A DNA stretch of 64,000 bases from Isoetes taiwanensis (taxonomy: Eukaryota; Streptophyta; Lycopodiopsida; Isoetales; Isoetaceae): positions 2,919,991 through 2,983,990 of the forward strand of contig JAJEKV010000077.1 of assembly GCA_021234155.1 (NCBI GenBank), read 5' to 3'. The position numbers and the translations under genes were made by a program. Of this stretch, positions 56,790 through 64,000 are shown one piece after another. Numbering within the stretch: the first letter of the stretch is position 1; each line of letters begins with the position of its first letter. The notes under the pieces are model-generated. The model searched no databases. It was not told where the DNA came from and saw only the letters and a program-made list of their open reading frames with translations.

Positions 56790-57825
56790 TGATGCGGTAT
56801 CATAGCACGGGGGAGTGGTCCACGGCGCCAGGGTTATGGGGGCGTGGCAAAATATGGCAAAGTATGGCAAACATTTGATGGCAAGGGATAACCATTGGAA
56901 ATTGGAAGGGAGATACACATTACCTAGGGACCTTTACTCTTAGAGAAAATACAAGGTAAAGGTGGTTGCAATCCAATAGATGGGGTCGTGGAGAAAAAGG
57001 GCAATCCATTAATATGCCAAAAGGAATTTGCTAAAGATGGTCCTATTGCTTATTTTTAAAGACAATATCTTGTCTTTAATAGAAAAAGGGCCTACGCTTG
57101 CTTTTATATGGACAAAGGTTGGATATTTTTTAAAGAGATGAGCCTTTATCATTGAAAAGGCAAAAACGTGAGCAATATATAAAGGGGAGCGACCTGTAAC
57201 AGGAGAACAGGTTTACAGAGGGCGACATCGAAGCAAGAACACAAGGGCCATGAATAGTGATTCTTGGTCCGTGAACAGGAATGCATGGGCTTAACACCGA
57301 CGTCCAACAACCGGATCCGCCTTAACGCACAAAGCTATCGCGGAACCAAGTCCCATCGATGTTTTGTGGAGCTTCAAAGGGCAGCCGAGATCCTGCCCCA
57401 GAGATATGGGTTGCCATTAAATGCCTAAGATTGGGTCACCGCTACCACGGGTTGCCGGAATTAAAGAGCAGTAAGGATCCAGAGCTCTTTCCGATAGATG
57501 GACCGAAGCGATTGGGCGCAATCATACCCGCATCGCCATGCTTTCATGTAAGATCGAGTAGGCCGTGAGGAAGATGATCCTCTTATCCGATAAGCGGGTT
57601 ATCCGCTTGCTCTAGAGTTACGGGAGTAGCTAGAGGATGTTTGTAGAGATTGTTTGCCATACCGCTTGCCATTGCAAAGGCTATAACCTCGTGGACCCGG
57701 CTGGGTGGTTAAGCTGCTTTAGCAACGTATTTGTCCGGAGACATATGTGATGTAAACGGATTATGATATACAATTAAGATATTGTTGAGTAGTTTCGCTT
57801 TCCCATAAACTATTGAATCGCATCA
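56790..57825 (+). mobile_element. LTR 1 of the tandem LTR array
   Basis: 1036 bp with a 7-bp terminal inverted repeat, TGATGCG at the start and CGCATCA at the end. TATA box TATATAAA at 57176-57183. A perfect 9-bp inverted repeat TTAAAGACA / TGTCTTTAA (57056-57079) lies about 100 bp upstream of it. Inserted in Copia RT sequence on its left. Confidence 0.9.
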
Positions 57826-57827
57826 AG

Positions 57828-57838
57828 TGGTATCGAGC
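57828..57838 (+). promoter_or_regulatory. Primer binding site 1 (one base short)
   Basis: TGGTATCGAGC, against TGGTATCAGAGC at 62113. Complementary to the 3' end of initiator methionine tRNA. Two bases after the LTR end. Confidence 0.85.
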
Positions 57839-58619
57839 GGAAGTTACGATTCTTTGGAATCTATGGGCTATGGGGAACATCAAGGTTGCGAACATCGGAG
57901 AACCTTGCAAGCTTGTGCCGCAAGTAAAGATGGGTTTCACTTCATCAAAGAAGTGTTGGGGTGAAGTACATAGCTAAACAGTGAATCTTGGAGCGCATGC
58001 CCAAGGTGGAAATTTAGAGCCCCAAGAATTTGTATAATTCTCGGGACAAGGATTTTGTGTCCAAGAATAAGCCTATTATTCCGATACATTGATTTGGTGA
58101 TTACTGTTTATATATGAGGCCGGAGCATCAAGAGGCCGAAGAGAAAAAGTTCTGCTTTCGTGGAGAATGCTCAAGCGCAAAGGGACCGAATTTGTTGGGA
58201 ACGAAGTTTGGGTTATTGGGGAAATTCCTATGAATATTTGGGGGATATTATGGAATAAATAAAGCATCTTGCTTGGGATTGCGGAGTCAGATCGTGGAGA
58301 TCTGAGAGATTGACTGGCCGTGGGGGTCATTCATATAAATATTTGACTTTGGAAATCATATTAACACCTAACCTTATTTGCGTGTTTGCTTAGAGATAAG
58401 TCACTTAACCTTATTTTGCGTGTTTGCTTAGAGATAAGTGTTGGGAAGGGAACTTTACTGGACAAAGTCGGTCACCAAGAGTATGGATGCTAAAATTTGA
58501 TGCGGAATCTCAAATTGCTTCCTATGGGACAGACTTATGGGTAAAAGTTCGTAAGTTGATTTTCTTTATGCGGAATAGGGAATAAGAATTTTATTTCTTG
58601 TGTGTACCATGATCGATTG

Positions 58620-58822
58620 GTATCGTGGAGATATTGTATCGCAGCGGAGATACAATTAAGTAGTACCGCGGAGGTACAAAAAAAAAAATACTAACGATCG
58701 TTGAGATACAATAGTTTAGTATCATGGAGATACTATCGATAGTACCGCGCTGAGGTACAAAACGATAGTAAAGTGCCATGGAGGTACAAGGATATATCGA
58801 TACGCTGCGATATCCGTAACTA
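58620..58822 (+). repeat. String of covarying mini-hairpins, unit 1
   Basis: Successive stem-loops of form GTAYC-(5 nt)-GRTAC: TATC-GTGGA-GATA (58621-58633), GTATC...GATAC (58636-58653, loop lengthened), GTACC-GCGGA-GGTAC (58663-58677), a damaged ATC-GTTGA-GATAC, AGTATC-ATGGA-GATACT (58718-58734), GTACC...GGTAC (58742 on), GTGCC-ATGGA-GGTAC (58773 on), then GGATAT...ATATCC. Where one arm has T the other has A; where C, G. Confidence 0.85.
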
Positions 58823-58931
58823 TTTCTTGAATTTTTAACCTCGGGACGTATGGGGCAATCGCCTTGAGAAGGGATGGGGCCCATCGAACGTCTCCGAAGA
58901 TGTGGACGATCTTCTTTAAGAAGGGATGGAT

Positions 58932-59967
58932 TGATGCGGTATCATAGCACGGGGGAGTGGTCCACGGCACCAGGGTTATGGGGGCGTGGCAAAATATGGC
59001 AAAGTATGGCAAACATTTGATGGCAAGGGATAACCATTGGAAATTGGAAGGGGAGATACACATTACCTAGGGACCTTTACTCTTAGAGAAAATACAAGGT
59101 AAAGGTGGTTGCAATCCAATAGATGGGGTCGTGGAGAAAAAGGGCAATCCATTAATATGCCAAAAGGAATTTGCTAAAGATGGTCCTACGCTTATTTTAA
59201 AGACAATATCTTGTCTTTAATAGAAAAAGGGCCTACGCTTGCTTTATATGGACAAAGGTTGGATATTTTTAAAGAGATGAGCCTTTATCATTGAAAAGGC
59301 AAAAACGTGAGCAATATATAAAGGGGAGCGACCTGTAACAGGAGAACAGGTTTACAGAGGCGGACATCGAGCAGCAACACAAGGGCCATGAATAGTGATT
59401 CTTGGTCCGTGAACAGGAATGCATGGGCTTAACACCGACGCCCAACAACTGGACCGGCTTCAACGTATTGTGCTATCAAAGGAACCAAGTCCGATCAGAT
59501 GTTTTGTGGAGCTTCAGTGGCAAGCTGAGATCTGCCCTGCAGAGATATGGGTTGCTGATTAAATGCCTAAGATTGGGTCGGCTGCTACTGGTTGCTGGAA
59601 TTAAAGAGTAGTAAGGATCCGAGAGCTCTTCTGATAGATGGGACTGAAGCGGATTGGGCGCAGTCATACCAGACTGCCATGCTTTCATGTAAGATCAGAG
59701 TAGGCCAGAGGAAGATGATCCCTCTTATCTGATAAGCGGGTTATCTGTTTGCTCTAGAGCTACGTGGAGTAGCTAGAGGATGTTTGTAGAGATTGTTTGC
59801 CATACCAGTTGCCATTGCAGTGCCATAACCTGTGGACCCGGTTGGGTGGTTAAGCGTGCTTAGCAACGTATTTGTCTGAGACATATGTGATGTAAACGGA
59901 TTATGATATACAATTAAGATATTGTTGAGTAGTTTCGCTTTTCCCATAAACTATTGAATCGTGATCA
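58932..59967 (+). mobile_element. LTR 2 of the array
   Basis: 1036 bp, TGATGCGG to GTGATCA. The right end is altered from CGCATCA or CGTATCA. TATA box TATATAAA near 59315-59322. Confidence 0.9.
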
Positions 59968-61078
59968 AGTGGTATCGTGTTTTTAAGCCACGATTCTTTG
60001 GAATCTATGGGCTATGGGAACATCAAGGTTGGTGAACATCGAGAACCTTGCAAGCTTGTGCCGCAAGTAAAGATGGGTTTCACTTCATCAAAGAAGTGTT
60101 GGGGGGTGAAGTACATAGCTAAACAGTGAATCTTGGAGCGGCGCCCAAGGTGGAAATTCTAGAGCCCCAAGAATTTGTATAATTTCGGGACAAGGATTTT
60201 GTGTCCAAGAATAAGCCTATTATTCCGATACATTGGATTTGGTGATTATGTTTATATATGAGGCCGGAGCATCGTGAGTAATCGAAGAGAAAAAAGTTCT
60301 TGCTTTCGCGGGAGAATGCTCGGCGTTAAAGGGACCTAATTTGTTGGGGAACGAGTTTGGGTTATTGGGGAAATTCCTATGAATATTTGGGGTGATATTA
60401 TGGAATAAATAAAGCATCTTGCTTGGGATTGCGGAGTCAGATCGTGGAGATCGGAGAGATTGACTGGCCGGGGGGTCATTCATATAAATATTTGACTTTG
60501 GAAATCATATTAACACCTAACCTTATTTTATGTGTTTGCTTAGAGATAAGTCACTTAACCTTATTTGCAGGTTTGCTTAGAGATAAGTGTTGGGAAGGGA
60601 ACTTTACGGACAAAGCTGTCAGTCAAGAGTATGGATGCTAAAATTTGGATGCGGAATCTCAAATTGCTTCCTATGGGACAGACTTATGGGTAAAAGTTCG
60701 TAAGTTGATTTTCTTTATGCGGAATAGGGAATAAGAATTTTATTTCTTGTGTGTACCATGATCGATTGGTATCGTGGAGATATTGTATCGCGGAGATACA
60801 ATTAAGTAGTACCGCGGAGGTACAAAAAAAAAATACTAACGTATCGTTGAGATACAATAGTTTAGTATCATGGAGATACTATCGATAGTACCGCGGAGGT
60901 ACAAACGATAGTAAAGTGCCATGGAGGTACAAGGATATATCGTATACGCGCATATCCGTAACTATTTCTTGAATTTGCAGAACCTTCAGACGTATGGGGC
61001 AATCGCCTTGAGAAGGGATGGGGCCCACTGGAACGTCTCTGGAAGATCGCGGACGATCTTCTTTAAGAAGGGATGGAT
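59968..61078 (+). mobile_element. Internal region 2 of the array
   Basis: About 1111 bp. The PBS at 59970 is degenerate (TGGTATCGTG then TTTTTAAGCC), so this unit could not be primed normally as written. Carries the hairpin string at 60768-60958 and the 37-bp duplication. Confidence 0.8.
60768..60958 (+). repeat. String of covarying mini-hairpins, unit 2
   Basis: Cleanest version: GTATC-GCGGA-GATAC, GTACC-GCGGA-GGTAC, GTATC-GTTGA-GATAC, AGTATC-ATGGA-GATACT, AGTACC-GCGGA-GGTAC, GTGCC-ATGGA-GGTAC, and a final GGATAT...ATATCC whose loop contains CGTATACG. Confidence 0.88.
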
Positions 61079-62110
61079 TGATGCGGTATCATAGCACGGG
61101 GGAGTGGTCCACGGCGCCAGGGTTATGGGGGCGTGGCAAAATATGGCAAAGTATGGCAAACATTTCATGGCAAGGGATAACCATTGGAAATTGGAAGGGG
61201 AGATACACATTACCTAGGGACCTTTACTCTTAGAGAAAATACAAGGTAAAGGTGGTTGCAATCCAATAGATGGGGTCGTGGAGAAAAAGGGCAATCCATT
61301 AATATGCCAAAAGGAATTTGCTAAAGATGGTCCTACGCTTATTTTAAAGACAATATCTTGTCTTTAATAGAAAAAGGGCCTACGCTTGCTTTATATGGAC
61401 AAAGGTTGGATATTTTTAAAGAGATGAGCCTTTATCATTGAAAAGGCAAAAACGTGAGCAACATATAAAGGGGAGCCGACCTGTAACAGGAGAACAGTTT
61501 ACAGAGGCGACATCGAGCAAAGAACACAAGGGCCATGAATAGTGATTCTTGGTCCGTGAACGTGAATGCATGGGCTTAACACCGACGCCCAACACCGGAC
61601 TGCCTAACGACAAAGCATCGCGGAACCAAGTCCCATCGATGTTTTGTGGAGCTTCAAAGGGCAAGTCGAGATCCTGCCCCGCAGAGATATGGGTTGTCGA
61701 TTAAATGCCTAAGATTGGGCCGGTCCGCCATCGGGTTGCTGGAATTAAAGAGTAGTAAGGATCCGAGAGCTCTTCTGATAGATGGGACTGAAGCGGATTG
61801 GGCGCAGTCATACCAGACTGCCATGCTTTCATGTAAGATCAGAGTAGGCCAGAGGAAGATGATCCCTCTTATCTGATAAGCGGGTTATCTGTTTGCTCTA
61901 GAGCTACGTGGAGTAGCTAGAGGATGTTTGTAGAGATTGTTTGCCATACCAGTTGCCATTGCAGTGCCATAACCTGTGGACCCGGTTGGGTGGTTAAGCG
62001 TGCTTAGCAACGTATTTGTCTGAGACATATGTGATGTAAACGGATTATGATATACAATTAAGATATTGTTGAGTAGTTTCTGTTTTCCCATAAACTATTG
62101 AATCGTATCA
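61079..62110 (+). mobile_element. LTR 3 of the array
   Basis: 1032 bp, TGATGCGG to CGTATCA. TATA-like CATATAAA near 61463. Confidence 0.9.
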
Positions 62111-62112
62111 AG

Positions 62113-62124
62113 TGGTATCAGAGC
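62113..62124 (+). promoter_or_regulatory. Primer binding site 3, consensus
   Basis: TGGTATCAGAGC, the standard initiator-tRNA primer site of plant Copia-type elements, two bases after the LTR 3 end. It identifies the repeat as an LTR retroelement and gives plus orientation. Confidence 0.93.
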
Positions 62125-62905
62125 GGAAGTTACGATTCTTTGGAATCTATGGGCTATGGGAACATCAAGGTTGCGAACACCGAGAACCTTGCAAGCTTGT
62201 GCTGCAAGTAAAGATGGGTTTCACTTCATCAAAGAAGTGTTGGGGGTGAAGTACATAGCTAAACAGGTGAATCTTGGAGCGTGGCGTCCAAGGTGGAAAT
62301 TCTAGAGCCCCAAGAATTTGTATAATTCTGGGACAAGGATTTTGTGTCTGAAGAATAAGCCTATTATTCTGATACATTGGATTTGGTGATTACTGTTATA
62401 TATGAGGCTGGAGCATCAGTAGCAGTCGAAGAGAAAAAGTTCGGTGCTTTCGTGGAGAATGCTCGAAGCGTAAAGGGACCGACTTGTTGGGAACGAGTTT
62501 GGGTTATTGGGGAAATTCCTATGAATATTTGGGGGATATTATGGAATAAATAAAGCATCTTGCTTGGGATTGCGGAGTCAGATCGTGGAGATCTGAGAGA
62601 TTGACTGGCCGTGGGGGTCATTCATATAAATATTTGACTTTGGAAATCATATTAACACCTAACCTTATTTGCAGGTTTGCTTAGAGATAAGTCACTTAAC
62701 CTTATTTGCAGGTTTGCTTAGAGATAAGTGTTGGGAAGGGAACTTTACGGACAAAGCTGTCAGTCAAGAGTATGGATGCTAAAATTTGGATGCGGAATCT
62801 CAAATTGCTTCCTATGGACGAACTTATGGGTAAAAGTTCGTAAGTTGATTTTCTTTATAGGAATAGGGAATAAGAATTTTATTTCAGTGTGTACCATGAT
62901 CGATT

Positions 62906-63099
62906 GGTATCGTGGAGATATTGTATCGCGGAGATACAATTAAGTAGTACCGCGGAGGTACAAAAAAAAAAATACTAACGTATCGTTGAGATACAATAGT
63001 TTAGTATCATGGAGATACTATCGATAGTACCGCGGAGGTACAAACGATAGTAAAGTGCCATGGAGGTACAAGGATATATCGTATACGCGCATATCCGTA
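62906..63099 (+). repeat. String of covarying mini-hairpins, unit 3
   Basis: Same stems and loops as unit 2. Confidence 0.88.
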
Positions 63100-63217
63100 A
63101 CTATTTCTTGAATTTGCAGAACCTTCAGACGTATGGGGCAATCGCCTTGAGAAGGGATGGGGCCCACTGGAACGTCTCTGGAAGATCGCGGACGATCTTC
63201 TTTAAGAAGGGATGGAT

Positions 63218-64000
63218 TGATGCAGATTACAGCACGGGGAGTGGTCCACCAAGGGCCAGGGGGTTATGGGGGCGTGGCAAAATATGGCAAAGTATGGCAA
63301 ACATTTCATGGCAAGGGATAACCATTGGAAATTGGAAGGGGAGATACACATTACCTAGGGACCTTTACTCTTAGAGAAAATACAAGGTAAAGGTGGTTGC
63401 AATCCAATAGATGGGGTCGTGGAGAAAAGGCAATCCATTAATATGCCAAAAGGAATTTGCTAAAGATGGTCCTACGCTTATTTTAAAGACAATATCTTGT
63501 CTTTAATAGAAAAAGGCCTACGCTTGCTTTATATGGACAAAGGTTGGATATTTTTAAAGAGATGAGCCTTTATCATTGAAAAGGCAAAACGTGAGCAATA
63601 TATAAAGGGAGCGCACTGCATTGTGAGAACAGTTTACAGAGGCGACATCGAAAAGAAACAAGGCCATGAATAGTGATTTTGGTCCGTGAATGTGAATGAG
63701 CGGCGAACACCTACGTCCAATAATTCGGATCCGTCTAATGCATAAAGCACAAAGTGAAACCAAGTCCGATCAGATGTTTTGTGGAGCTCAAAGGGTAAGT
63801 CGAGATCTCGGGTAGACAAGGGTTGGGTCAATAAATGCCTAAGATTGGCCTACTGCCATCAAGTTGCTGGAATTAAAGAGTAGTATGATCCAGAGCTCTT
63901 CCGATAGATGGGACTCAAGCGGATTGGGCGCAGCTCATGCCTGCACTGCCATGCTTTCATGTAAGACTTAGTAGCTGCAGGGAAGATGATCCTCTTATCC
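63218..64000 (+). mobile_element. LTR 4 of the array, cut by the window end
   Basis: Starts TGATGCAG; first 783 bp present, with TATATAAA near 63598-63605. More small deletions than the others (for example loss of single bases in G and A runs), so it is either older or less well sequenced. Confidence 0.88.

Larger units (their letters stand above)
57826..58931 (+). mobile_element. Internal region 1 of the LTR array
   Basis: About 1106 bp from PBS to polypurine tract. It holds no recognisable gag or pol: the ORFs differ in frame from unit to unit. Features are a 37-bp tandem duplication (58370 and 58407, AACCTTATTT...GAGATAAGT), the hairpin string 58620-58822, and a polypurine-like AAGAAGGGATGGA at 58918-58930 next to LTR 2. 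The size and lack of genes suggest a non-autonomous (LARD-like) element that depends on a Copia-type partner. Confidence 0.75.
62111..63217 (+). mobile_element. Internal region 3 of the array
   Basis: About 1107 bp with consensus PBS, 37-bp duplication (TTGCAGG form retained), hairpin string at 62906-63099 and polypurine-like tract at its end. No recognised protein. Confidence 0.8.

Noticed and set aside
58063-58330. Minus-strand ORFs repeated in every array unit (for example 58076-58330, 60220-60483, 62364-62621) as a conserved gene
   Set aside because: They are antisense to the retroelement, their sequences diverge by frameshift between units, and they have no domain.

Overview
The window looks like nuclear DNA of a flowering plant. 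It is AT-rich and about three quarters transposon-derived. It holds Copia-type and chromodomain Ty3/Gypsy LTR elements, three different LINEs, a PIF/Harbinger transposase and a tRNA-derived SINE, with pieces of plant housekeeping genes stranded between them. Only one long intact gene is visible: a CPL4-like RNA polymerase II CTD phosphatase on the minus strand at 40.5-41.7 kb. I cannot name the species. I saw no tRNA or rRNA gene and no bacterial or organellar features.

Layout. 0-1.2 kb: Copia gag/protease remnant (-). 2.3-2.5 kb: CTCC microsatellites. 2.9-6.6 kb: LINE-1 (+), broken. 7.6-8.45 kb: PIF/Harbinger transposase (+), broken. 9.1-10.1 kb: two unrecognised minus ORFs. 10.2-11.3 kb: Copia RNase H end (-). 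11.3-11.6 kb: inverted scrap of the duplicated block. 11.6-16.1 kb: 3' half of a chromovirus (-): two related LTR blocks, polypurine tract, chromodomain and integrase. 16.1-27.2 kb: block A. 28.1-31.8 kb: LINE-2 (-). 31.8-38.46 kb: Copia pol (+) split by LINE-3 (-). 38.46-54.6 kb: block B. 54.6-56.1 kb: nothing recognised. 56.1-56.8 kb: Copia pol scrap. 56.8-64 kb: head-to-tail LTR/internal array, running off the end.

Blocks A (16143-27218) and B (38458-54608) are two direct copies of one segment, nearly identical where they align. Each carries the CPL4-like gene, exon-like pieces on the opposite strand (one DUF1664-like), a Copia 5' end, and an AP-endonuclease fragment. They differ by clean events. 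A has lost 4.6 kb that B keeps, has gained a SINE, and has an expanded TCTAT repeat. B has lost 630 bp and has re-duplicated its Copia piece. In A the phosphatase frame is broken; in B it is open.

The main candidates for something new are in the 3' array. It repeats an LTR (about 1035 bp) plus internal region (about 1107 bp) every 2.14 kb. Each internal region carries a string of seven or eight mini-hairpins, of form GTAYC-loop-GRTAC, whose stems covary, followed by the polypurine tract. A caution applies to the whole window: differences between near-identical copies concentrate at CTG/CAG trinucleotides, which suggests systematic sequencing error at CHG-methylated sites. Some of the apparent pseudogenisation may therefore be artefact.
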